Positions 19,720 through 31,400 of a stretch of 64,000 nucleotides of DNA are shown one piece after another. Location: NCBI RefSeq assembly GCF_026151205.1, contig NC_087078.1, positions 8,820,675 through 8,884,674 of the forward strand, in the 5' to 3' direction. The stretch comes from Bolinopsis microptera. Its lineage: Eukaryota; Ctenophora; Tentaculata; Lobata; Bolinopsidae. Numbering within the stretch: the stretch's first letter is position 1; every line of letters begins with the position of its first letter. The notes under the pieces are model-generated. The model had not been told where the DNA came from, made no database searches, and saw nothing but the letters and a program-made list of their open reading frames with translations. The position numbers were made by a program, and so were the translations under genes.

Positions 19720-22700
19720 CTACGATCGTGCTTGCCAGCACTGTGATATACGTTTCAATTCCATTTTTTACTTTCCATACTGATCTTATAATTTAGCTAG
19801 AATGTAAGGTAAATGTTAAAACGAATTAGCCCTAGCACTTAGCAACATCCCCGAGGAGTTTATGACACAAAACGCCTGCACGCTTAAAGTTATATTGAAA
19901 TAACCCCTCGTGCTAAAGCAAGTCAGCGTTATTTTCATATAAACAATCCCTCGTGCTTCGCACTCGTCGCGGGAAATAAAAATGTAATCCTTGTGCGTGT
20001 CTGCGTTATGTGTGTTATAGTTATACAGGGTGGCCCAAAAGTTACTACCCACACGCAACCCTTTAATAACTCACGTAATTCTTCTTAGAATTGCACAGAA
20101 ATTTCAGAGATTATAGATATGGGTCAAACTTAGATTTCCTGAAAGTTTCGGCAAATTTAATCAATTACAGTGGGTGTTGCACGCCCATCCCTCTTTTCTT
20201 GTCGTACGTTGTATGACCCGCCGCGCACGAGTGCCCGGCTCCCCCTGTATCGTAGATACTCTACAGGGGTAGAGTTTCACCATAGTGAAACGACCGTGGG
20301 GGTCACGACGTGATACAACTCTTTTCCACTATTGTCACCATAAAGTGTATATTGACCTGTTATTCTCGGCACAGTTTTTAGTTTTAAAGAACATCATTAT
20401 CCTCCAGTCAAGGGTTTAGTTCAGTAATCTGCGTCGAGCAGGCTGCAACCAACAATTCTACCACTTCAATAATTCACGGTATTACGTTGCTTAATACATA
20501 AGCCCTAAGACTAAACTGTCAACATGGAGTCTCATGTTAATAAACAGAGTTTATCCTGATTTAATTGGCAGTACTTACCATTACATTCATTTTAGCATAT
20601 ACAGATTTTCTCATGACGTCTCTCAACTTATGTTATGCCAGGACCCAGAACTAACCGGAGTTATTTTAGAGTTGTGCCTCACCTTTGGCTTTAACTCCTG
20701 ATTTCTGAAAATCTAGATTTACTGCGGACGTTTTTCCCGTTTAAAATTGCTAAAAACTTATTTTTGGTCTAATAATTGTGTTTTCGAGCCACACGCAAAA
20801 ATTCTCTGCTACTCTCTGTAATTACATAAGTCTTCATAAATCTTAAAGTTAAACATTAGCATTGGGCAACAAGGAAATTACACTATCTGTAATTACATAA
20901 GTCTTCATAAATCTTAAAGTTAAACATTAGCATTGGGCTACAAGGAAATGACACTATCTGTAATTACATATGTCTTAATAAATCTTAAAGTTAAACAGTA
21001 GCATTGGGCTAAAAGGAAATGACACTATCTGTAATTACATAATTCTTCATAAACTTAAAGTTAAAGTTAAACATTCGCATTGGGCTAGAAGGAAATGACA
21101 CAAAATGAGTACCTATAAGTATAATAACATATAATAATTCGACGAATCTTGCAAGCTTGCCTCTCCCATTGCACACCTTTCCTGTCTTTACTAACTGGCT
21201 CGTTTATAGAATCTTAATGTTCAGATTATTTTCTTTCACTTTAAAAGAGAAATTAAGATTTTGTGACAATAAGCACGTAGAATTGTAGGTATATTATCAT
21301 TTTTTCATTATCTTTTCTTACGATAATAAGATCAAGAAAAGATAATGAATAAATAATATTAGGTGTGTAGGATTTCAGAAATTTCACAACTCAGATAATC
21401 ATTGTGCATTAAATTTCTATTCCGTTAACATTGGTTAGCACTTTTTGGCCAGTCCCAATCAACAATCAAAATAACCTTCATAACTGCCAACTGGACCATA
21501 GTTAGATATATACCGTTTGGACTGTGGTCTCTGCATATCATAGAGTGACCTGCAATTCTACAGGATCACCCGAACTCTTAAAGGACACAATTATCTTCCA
21601 TATCAAGGATTTAGTACAATAAGCTGCGTCTTGTAGACTGGGTCGGCAATTCCACCACTTCAATAATTCAAGTTTCTTAGTAAAGCAGCTCTTAAAGTTA
21701 ACCGTCCGTCAGACAAGGAGTCTTATGTGGATGAGCATAGTTTATCCTAATTTAATGGGTGCTTACCATTAGTTTAGCATATTAGGATTTGTCCCGCTCT
21801 GCTCTCCCAATGCCTTGTATCACGTCGTGACCCCCAATGTCGTTTCACTATAGATCCTGTACTTGTAGAGTTTCTACGATACAGGGGGAGCCGCGCACTC
21901 AAAATTCAGGGCGAGCTGCGCACTCGTGCGCGGCGGGTCATACAACGTATGACAACCAATGCCCCAGCCCGAAACCAACCACTTTCGGAAAAATCTCCAA
22001 GTTGGCAATGCAAATCAGCTCTAAACGGTCAACGTTTGGACAAGGAATCCCATGTGGATGAGCATAGTTTATCCTATTTTAATGGGTGCTTACCATTAGT
22101 TTAGCATATTAAAATTTGTCCCTCTCCCAATGTCCGGACACAAACCTGGCCAGAGTTCTCTTGGAGAGTTAGAGTTGTGCCTGACGTTTGGTTTTAACTC
22201 CCGCTCTCTGGAAATCTAAATTTATCGCGGACGTTTTCTCTCGGGTAAAATCGATAACAGCTGATTTTGGTAACGAACACTGCAAAGACGCAGCGAGCAG
22301 GATGATGCCATTAGGCCCACTGGTCGGCGCCCCTCCTAAAATTGAACAAATTAGGTGATTTTAGAGGATACGCCGGTAGAAAATTTCTAAAAAGTGTGTT
22401 TCTAGAGCAAAACGCGCAGTTTTGCTAGTACTTCAGTTAAGTTTTTCAAAATTATCCCACATTCAAACGACAATTTGGCCAAGGATGTTAAGTACGTAGC
22501 GTTTCTTATAAACGTACGGCATACGAGCGTATTCGGACAAAATTTAACATCAAACTTTTTTTCTAAAGTTCTAAAGCTGCAAAATGTGCCGTATTTCACG
22601 TATGTCTTAGAATTTAGACAAACAGCGTATTTTCGACTGGTTTTTCGGCGTACTTAACATCAATGATTTTTGAGCCCCCCTAAGATGCAAGATGAAATTT

Positions 22701-23062
22701 GTGATAGAGCCGAACCATTTTTTCTTTTGAATGCACCTTTTTGTTGCCTCTATATCTTACTTATAATTCAGAGAATTATCTTTGTTTGTCGTTTGTACGA
22801 CCGCCCACGTGAAAATCAGACGAGAAATAGGTAGTTGCGTAGTTACCATGGTAACGAGGATTATTGATCAGTTTTATTGATATTACGCTGTGTTTAGTAC
22901 GAGAAACATTTTAATTGGCTGTATCTTCAGTTCATGTGTAGGCTATTTTTTGACGCCACTTAAACTTACCAACAAAGAATACTATTAGCTTCATCCCTGT
23001 GACCACGGGTTTTCTAGTCATATAATCCATCACAGTGCTGGCAAGCACGACCGTTGCCTTTA
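19720..23062. mobile_element. 3.3-kb terminal-inverted-repeat element between the duplicates
   Basis: The ends are inverted: GATCGTGCTTGCCAGCACTG at about 19730 and its counterpart CAGTGCTGGCAAGCACGACC at about 23035. The arms are roughly 30 bp and begin AAGGG/AAAGG. Inside, 20197-20310 and about 21815-21955 form a second inverted pair (GTATGACCCGCCGCGCACGA and complement), and several 150-220 bp segments recur directly (for example GCATAGTTTATCC...TTAGCATAT at 20540, 21735 and 22060). No transposase is recognisable, so it would be non-autonomous. Target duplications are not clear. Confidence 0.5.
20815..21100 (+). repeat. Four tandem units of about 65-70 bp
   Basis: Four units of CTGTAATTACATAAGTCTTC followed by AATCTTAAAGTTAAACATTA and GCATTGGGCTA-GGAAATGACAC lie inside the 3.3-kb element. 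Confidence 0.85.
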
Positions 23063-23344
23063 TTCTTAAGTATAAGTATAACTAACAGCCGTTGTTGCTC
23101 ATATGTTCTATATTCGGGTTTCTATAAGTATAACTACCAGCCGTTGTTGCTCATTATATTTTATATTCGGGTTTCTGTAAGTATTAATTTTGCTAACTAA
23201 GATATTTACTGTTACCTTAATGTTGAAACTTATTCTACATGTATGGCTATACCTTATCAACTTAGCATTTATTTTTGATTTTCACCTCACAATAATGAAA
23301 TAAAACATTTAATTTGTATACTTCTATTTTAGGAAGACACAAAA

Positions 23345-24274
23345 ATGTCAGCATTTCCAATGATGTTAACCCTGGCTTTAGCATCACTTCTCCACTATAG
23401 TAAGTTGAAATTAAAGTCTTATGTTACATTTCAAATAATAAAAAGACCCAAACGTCCAACATAGGTAATTGCAAACCTTGTATCAAGATTATTCGTAAAT
23501 TGTAGACATAAAACCTGTCTCTCCCTCAGGACCTCTGGCAGTGGGAGCAGAAAACACGCAGATCGATATAAAGAGTTCAGAAGCTAAGAGCCACAATAAC
23601 AACAGACCGCCCTCTAACGCACATGATGGGAACTACAGTACGTTCTACAGCGTGAAAAATGGCGATACAGCCGGGAACTTTCTGAAACTCTATCTGGACG
23701 GTCTATACACCATCTCAACAGTGAACGTAACGACTAGACATACTAATAGATTCATAAATACGGTGGTTATGGTTATAACAACAGATGCTGCAAGGTTAGG
23801 GGCTGATAACACAGAGACGGACTGCGGCACTGTGACAGGTAGTTTATAAAACTGAGATTTGGGCTATTAATAGATTTCTGTACTTCATAAACGCTTAACG
23901 TGGCGACTGGCGTATGTTAACTGACTAAAAATATACAATGATCTTTCTACATCCAAAATCTATAACTCCATGTATCCACAGCAAATGATTTGCGGACTGG
24001 CAACAGCCAAGAGGAGCAGACTTACCCGTTCGACTGTAAAGGTGGTAAAGGCGACACTATCATGATTACGGACAAGGACTCCGGGACAACTGGGCACGGA
24101 ATTTCAGAAGTGAAGGTCTACGGAACATCTTTTCCGAGTAAGTTAATAATATTAATACAATTTAACAACATTAACGTAGGAGATAACACGCGCACAGGCC
24201 ACAGCGCGACCACTTTTATCAAAGTAAAGAGCACCACGTGCTCAGCAGACAGTAGGAATATGTTTACTCCTTAA
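23345..24274 (+). CDS. Secreted F5/8C (discoidin/fucolectin)-like lectin, copy B
   Basis: Exons 23345-23399, 23530-23838 and 23982-24137 encode the signal peptide MSAFPMMLTLALASLLHY and an F5/8C-like domain closely related to copy A (SNAHDGNYSTFYSVK, LYLDGLYTIS, FDCKGGKGDTIMIT, GHGISEVKVYG). It lacks a few residues in the middle loop relative to copy A. Reading through the GTAAGT at 24138 adds a tail unlike copy A and stops at 24274; use of the donor would need an exon I cannot identify. Unlike copy A, its ATG and 5' flank are intact, so it is the better candidate for the active gene. Function is inferred from the fold signature only. Confidence 0.75.
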
Positions 24275-24393
24275 CCAAGATATCTAATGGGAGAGGGGTG
24301 ACTATGGGAACTTCTTGTGTCACGAATACTGGACCCTCCTACTCAAGCACTAAATTAAAAGGGTTAGCTTCAGGTAAAAGTAGTTGAACTTAC

Positions 24394-24792
24394 CTTGTAT
24401 ACAGCACCAGCAACTGTAGCACAGATGTGATCGTGACTCAGAGCAGTTCCGTGAGACTTCATAAAATCCAGATTCTGTGTTATGACGTCACCTGGAGGAA
24501 ACAAATATTAAAGACCAAATTTAAAATCAATAGAAAAAAAAACAGACGTCTTGAAACATTTATCTTGAAACGCACAATGCCCATATAAGGACCTAACCAG
24601 GAATAATACGTGATGCCCATAAATAAGGACCTAACCAGGAATAACACGTGATGCCCATATAAGGACGTAACCAGAAATAACACGTGATGCCCATAAAAGG
24701 ACCTAACCAGGAGTAACGATGTGTTGCTCCAACTCTTCTCCCTGTGAAGCTATCACTCTAGTCCTCTTGTACGGAGCTCGTATTATCTCCAT
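24394..24792 (-). pseudogene. Duplicate EXOSC2 exons 1 and 2 (copy B)
   Basis: 24708-24792 and 24394-24491 have the same lengths, phases and splice sites as EXOSC2 exons 1 and 2 in copy A, with the start ATG at 24790-24792. The frame is open through both. No EXOSC2 exon 3 follows nearby. It is either a dead duplicate or an alternative distal promoter whose transcripts could splice across copy A to exon 3 at 6518. Confidence 0.85.
24575..24715. repeat. 36-bp minisatellite across the duplicate EXOSC2 exon 1 donor
   Basis: Same array as at 16700-16860, with about four units and slightly different variants (one unit has AAATAAGG instead of ATATAAGG). Confidence 0.85.
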
Positions 24793-25487
24793 GTTTACTT
24801 AAATCTAGTGAAGTAGAGGGGATTATACAAGAAACCTTTAGAAGAATAAGCGTTTTATTAAACTAATTTAAGTGTAAATAATTTAGTCGAAGGCCAAGAC
24901 TTGTAATGCTACTTGGGGGTAGTAAGCTCGGTTTAAATTTTGGTCCTTCTTTGTCTTACAACTTATAATCTCAGTTGACAACATGGCTGATGTTTGACTA
25001 CAATAAACACGTGATGCCCATATGGATGAGCTTGTGTTTGACTACCGGAGAATCAAACGAGTGAACGTTTTAAAAATATGTTCCGTTTTTAATGTTACAA
25101 AATACATGATATTACTTCAAACAATTGCCAGGTTATTCAACGAAATTGCATCTGAAATTCAGTCTTCTGAGTTCTGAGGTCAATATTTACAATTAAATAA
25201 TATCAAATATTTTGGTTTAGAACTCATTAATGATGTCACTCCGGAATAAGTTCATCAAACAATGTGATGCCAACAAAGACATTTAACATTGGTTGATTGG
25301 TTCTATTAAGTCAGCGATAATAATTAATATCTTTAGTCAGCAGTATGAACTATGAATTTAATAATTGTTAAAAACAACTTGATAAAATATTTTAAGTCAT
25401 ACTAATAACGAGGCAAACAACTGAAGGCTCAACAAAATACAATTAATTATCAACAACAATTTATAAATTAACGTATAAAATAAAACA

Positions 25488-28400
25488 TCAGTTTTTCTCG
25501 TGAGATCGCTGATAGAAGACGAAGGAGACGGCTGTATCCCAGGCTGAGTGTAAAGCAAAGTCCTTTATTTTGTGTTTACTTGTAGTGTGATTCCACTGTG
25601 CCACCTGAAATGTACCGTTATTTGTAAGTTAAGTTAAAGCCCATATACCCTGAATATTGGCTTTAATCTTACTGGATATGGTATTATCCATTCACACAAG
25701 CCAGATTATTGTTAATTCCCATAATTCTTTTTTTCTGAAGTAAGTGAATAATAATTTAAAGAGCAGTACTACAATAAACACGTGATGCCAATATAAGGGT
25801 ATATGACTATCCGAGCAGTACTACAATAAACACGTGATGCCCATATAAGGGTATATGACTAACCGAGCAGGTGGTGTCAGCTTCCTCAGGAGGTGCTTTA
25901 GTCTGGATATTGTTAATACACCTCTTACATTGCAGTCTGGAGGGAATGGTATTAGAAACATAGAGAGAGTGATATAAAGAGGAATTGATACAAATTAAGA
26001 CGGAAAAGAACACATAGCTAGTAACTGCATTATACCACTACTGTGTGGCAATGATGAGCGAATAATCAATTGTGTTTTAACATTAACAATTTAGATAAAG
26101 GATGTTATCATTGATTCTATTGTTGAACTTTTGCGGAGATATTATAACAACTAACTTATCGTGAGTATCGCTGAGAGTATCTGTCTTGAGGTTGAACAGT
26201 TCCCTGAGTTCCGAGAGAGAAAAGTGTCGCTCAACATTCTCTTCACAGTCCACCACCGCACTGCTCAAACTCTGTAACACAAGGTCAGCATTCAACAGCG
26301 TGAATTTTCCCCGTTTTTATTTTGTAGTTGACAATTAACATTTATTTAGTTATTTGGTATTTTATTTAATTGTTCATGTAATCGGATGTGGTGTTCACGA
26401 AAAAAGTGTCTTAATTGAGTTTCGAGCTGAGATTGCCCTTCAGTTGCGCTATAAATCCAGGAACAACACTGATCGTTAAGCAACGATTAAAGTAACCAAA
26501 GTAATTAGTAACCATAGTAACGACCCTAACCTTCTTATGAGTCTGTCTCTGAAATATCTTCTCCTCGATAGTTCCCGTAGTCAGCAGTCTGTATATAAAT
26601 ACAGGTTTCTTCTGTCCGTCCCTCCAGACCCGTGCCATAGCCTGCTCATCATTGGCTGGGTTCCAGTCAGGGTCAAACATCACCAGTCTGTTAGCTCCTG
26701 TTAGTTATATAATTAGTCTAACATCACCAGTCTGTTAGCTCCTGTTAGTTATATAATTAGTCAAACATCACCAGTCTGTTAGCTCCTGTTAGTTATATAA
26801 TTAGTCAAACATCACCAGTCTGTTAGCTCCTGTTAGTTATATAATTAGTCAAACATCACCAGTCTGTTAGCTCCTGTTAGTTATATAATTAGTCAAACAT
26901 CACCAGTCTGTTAGCTCCTGTGTTTTGGTTAAAATCAGATTTATTCTACTTGCTGTTATCATATAACTGTAGATTAGGCAGTAGTAGGGTTTACTACTTA
27001 CAGAATTAAATTCTGGCTTGTTTAGTCCTTCACAGCGAAGGTGGTTCAATCAATTATTTATTAGGTTTATATTGTGTTTTGCCACAGTATGTAGAATTCT
27101 ATTCTATACCTATCAGGTCCAACCCACACGTAACCTAGTAACCTAGTAACCTAGTTACCTAGTAGCCTAGTAGCCTAGCAACCTAGTAACATAGTAACCT
27201 AGTTACCTAGTAACATAGTACATAGTAACCTAGTAACCTAGTAACCTAGTAACCTAGTAACCTAGTAACATAGTAACATAGTAACCTAGTAAACCAGTAA
27301 CCTAGTAGCCTAGTAACCATAATAACTTAGTAACCATACCTATTAGGTTGAGACCACACCCTCCTGCTTTGCTGCTCAACATGAACAGGAAGTCCTTACT
27401 GTCAGGGTCATTGAACTTGTCTACTATCTTCATACGCTTCTTAGCGGTCATTGAGCCGTCCAGACGTACAAACTGGTACCTGTAGGAGTGTGTAATATTA
27501 AGAGGTGGATGAAGTGTTATTGTAGATCTCACAATATTATAAATATATCAATAAAGTGTTATATAGCGTTGGAACAGAGTCAATATATTTAATGTTGCCA
27601 TAGGATGAAAAGTCCCCATTCATCGCAGCCCGCTAGTTTCACTGCCTTCTAATACTGAAGAGCCATAATATTAAACGTGTAGTGAGGGATAATTTAGTAA
27701 ACATAGTAGCGTACCCTCGGAGACGAGCCAGATGTTCGAACACGTCCAGAGTTTGGGTATAGTTGGAGACCAGGACAAACCTATCATCAGTCCGGGACTT
27801 GGTGGACGCTAAAATACAGTCCAGCACTGCCAGCTTACCTGAAATAAGGACGTTAAAATACAGTCCAGCACTGCCAGCTTACCTGAAATTAGGACGTTAC
27901 AATACAGTCCAGCACAGTTTTGAGTTGCTCCCGTTGTTTTACTCGCCGTACAGTCTCTCAATCCTCCAAAGACCAAGAGCCGCGGTAGTGATGTTATAAA
28001 ACAGTATAAACAATATAAACAACATGTCATGTTCACATCTCAGTAATACTGAACAAAAACTTAATGTCATTTGTCGCATAGTTGTTTGAGGTTGAATCTC
28101 TCAATATAAACAAGAAACTAAAACCGACAAATAATAGGACTGATATAGAAATAACTCATCGGTCTATTCACCTTCTCTCAATATATAAAATGATAAAATA
28201 TTAACGTTCTGTTCAACTTCAAAGGAGTGTTCCTCTATCACTGGAGACAGCAACAGTTGACTCCCACCAACAGGTGCCCCATTAACTGTTACTTCAAAGA
28301 CATTACAGAGGAACACAATGGGGAAGCTAGTCCAGAAACTGGGGTCACGTTGAAGAATGACAGAGTGAGTAAATAGAAACCACCTGCTTAGTGCTTACAA

Positions 28401-31400
28401 CAAACCACCCCGTACGATAAAGTAGACGTCTCTAAGTTAACATCCCCAAACAGTTACCTTTCATTTCTACTATATACTGCGATCAGTAATCTCTCATTTC
28501 GTCTATATAAATTGCAATCAGTAACCTCTCATTTCTACTATACTGCAATAATGTTGCCGCTCAGTTTGCTACTCGTACTACTACCACTAGTGTCAGGGGA
28601 TCTACAAGATCTACCAGTGTGGCCTAAACAGTTCAGATGGTCCTACTCTGGTGTCCCTGCTGGTTACAGCTGTGTTAAGATAACAGAACCCTCCGATCCG
28701 GATACCTGGGAGGACAACTACTTCTGCTGGGAGAAACACTGTGCCAACCCAGGTAGAGTCCAATACTGATTAACTACGGAGTTTGGGAGAAAGGAAACAG
28801 CTGTATTACCGAAATATTCACTTAATGATTTCCTGTCTTTCAACTTTATCTACCTTACCTTGGAAGTTCTTTTCGCCTGCTTTATTTTCTGTAATACTTC
28901 AAATAAACCCTTCATTTTGAATGAAATGTTCCCTGACTTTATCTGCCTTACCTTGGAAGTTCCTGTCAATTTCCTTAATTTTAACCCTTCATTTTACATC
29001 AGGTTTCCAGTGGAGCTACTCCGGGAAGATAAGCGGAATGCGCTGCACCCAAATAGTGGAACCCTCAGATCCCCACACGTGGGCGGACAACTACCTGTGT
29101 GTACCTAGCAACACTAACTATCACTTCACCTGGGCTCACAGTGGGGGTATGATGCAGAGTGGGAGCAGTTGTGTGCAGTGGCTGGAACCTAGTGATAAGC
29201 ATACTTGGGAGGATAACTACCTGTGTGGTAATACAGGGGCTGGACCGAGTTATGATGATATATCCGAGTAATGACGGGGCCTACTTAGTAACCATAGTAA
29301 CGACCCTAAAATTTACTGTCCTACTTAGTACTTATTAGACTTGCTAGTTTAACATTTAGGATTTTTGCTGGGAAATGGTTCATTCTTTCACTTGTTTCTC
29401 TGATCGATATTACGGTTATCTCATACGTTCATTGGGACAATAACGCAGTAACATTTTTGATTTTTAAATAAAATAATATCGAAATCTAATGAAAATGCAA
29501 AACTACATAAGTCTTTATCGATAGATTACGACCAACCTCAGTACAGTAGTGAACGTGAAGTCAGGTATAGTGGTCAGAAAATGATAAGAGAGAAATGAAC
29601 GATGAAAAATAAATACATCAACAAACAAACAAACATACAAACAGCAGCACAAACCAGATAGTATAGGTTGGAGTTTTCTGATGGTACAGTTTCCAAGGTG
29701 ATCCAGAGCATCTTCCCACCCGGGAGCCCGTTCTTCGGCCTTCTCTCTGATTAGCGCTGGGTCTGGGGTTTATAGTAGTTATAGTAGAGTCAAACTATGT
29801 GAAATAATTCATTGAGTAGTCGAAATAAAATCGGTTAGTAGGCTAAATCTAAATGAAGTGAATTGACTTGGTAAGAATGATAAACCAACTTTTCAAACTT
29901 AGGTGAAAAGTTATCAACATCTACATTCTCAACAATGGACCCAACAACTACTAGTACAAGTGCTAACTCACAGTGCTAAGTGCTAAGTGCTAAGTGCTAA
30001 GTGCTAAGTGCTAAGTGCTGAGTGCTAAGTGCTAAGTGCTAAGTGCTAAGTGCTTAGTGCTAAGTGCTAAGTACTAAGTGTTAAGTGCTAAGTGCTAAGT
30101 GCTGAGTGCTAAGTGATAAGTGCTAATTGCTGAGTGATAAGTACTAAGTGCTAAGTGCAAAGTGCAAAGTGCAAAGTGCAAAGTGCTAAGTGCTAAGTGC
30201 TAAGTACTAAGTGCTAAGTGCTAAGTGCTAAGTGCTAAGTGCTGAGTGCTAAGTGCTAAGTGCTAAGTGCTAAGTGCTAAGTACTGAGTGTTAAGTGCTA
30301 AGTGCTAAGTGCTAAGTGCTAAGTGCTAAGTGCTAATTGCTGAGTGATAAGTACTAAGTGCTAAGTGCAAAGTGCAAAGTGCAAAGTGCAAAGTGCAAAG
30401 TGCTAAGGGCTAAGTGCTAAGTGCTAAGTACTAAGTACTGAGTGTTAAGTGCTAAGTGCTAAGTGCTAAGTGCTAAGTGCTAATTGCTGAGTGATAAGTA
30501 CTAAGTGCTAAGTGCAAAGTGCAAAGTGCAAAGTGCTAAGTGCTAAGTGCTAACTCACAGTTACAAAGCTTCTTGAGATTAGTGATAGAAGAGAGAGCCC
30601 CAACTGCTGCCTTCTTGTTATCAGCCAGAGCTGCTCGAGTAGTTTTAGAGTTAACAAAGGATGTGTAGATAGCTGATTGTAGGGGAGAGGGCCGACAGCA
30701 TACTACTTGTTCTATTTTTATTGGGAGGTACTTTGATAGGATAGCTGCTGTTCTTCTGATGATACACCTGTGTGGATATATGATATTGTTGATATAGTAA
30801 ATTAAACATGAATATCTCTCTAACATTCTGTGAAAATTATGGTTTTTGTAAAACAGAAAATGGGCCTTCGTGCAGTATTACCTGGTTTCGTCAATTACTG
30901 GTACAAGGACGGTATCCCCCCAGCAAGTACTAAGTCTGGCTTTTATTTACATAAAATATTGACAGTACACAGTATCATTGTAAAGAACGCACTCATTTTA
31001 ATGCATAAATTGAAAAACTTTCCTAATCTAGTACCATTGTCTCTCAAGAAAACAATTCCCAAAAGCGCACCATTATTTAATACTAACACGGATTCTATCC
31101 TCACTACACAATGGTCAGAAAAGTATGGTCAACACCCCTACAACAACTCAGTATTTTTTAAAGGTCCATTATTAGCAATAAACCGATATAATGTTGCAGC
31201 AACTTCCCCGCCTAGTCTATTTAACCTGAACATTTACAAAACTTGTATAAAAACTATGCTCATCGATCAGCAAAATGAAAACATCGAAGACGAATGGCCT
31301 AATTTCATGTTATTTTGTATAACAGGACTAAGAAAATCAAAGCGTAACATAAACCAAAATGCCGATAATAACCTTGTCTCTACATCTTAGATTATATGCA

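Larger units (their letters stand above)
23205..27046. repeat. Segmental duplication, copy B
   Basis: Collinear with copy A (11388-19411) but without its RTE and other insertions. Differences are scattered substitutions, small indels and different minisatellite lengths. At its right end it runs directly into the rest of RAD54L. A 53-bp doublet (AGCCGTTGTTGCTCAT) lies just to its left. Confidence 0.9.
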
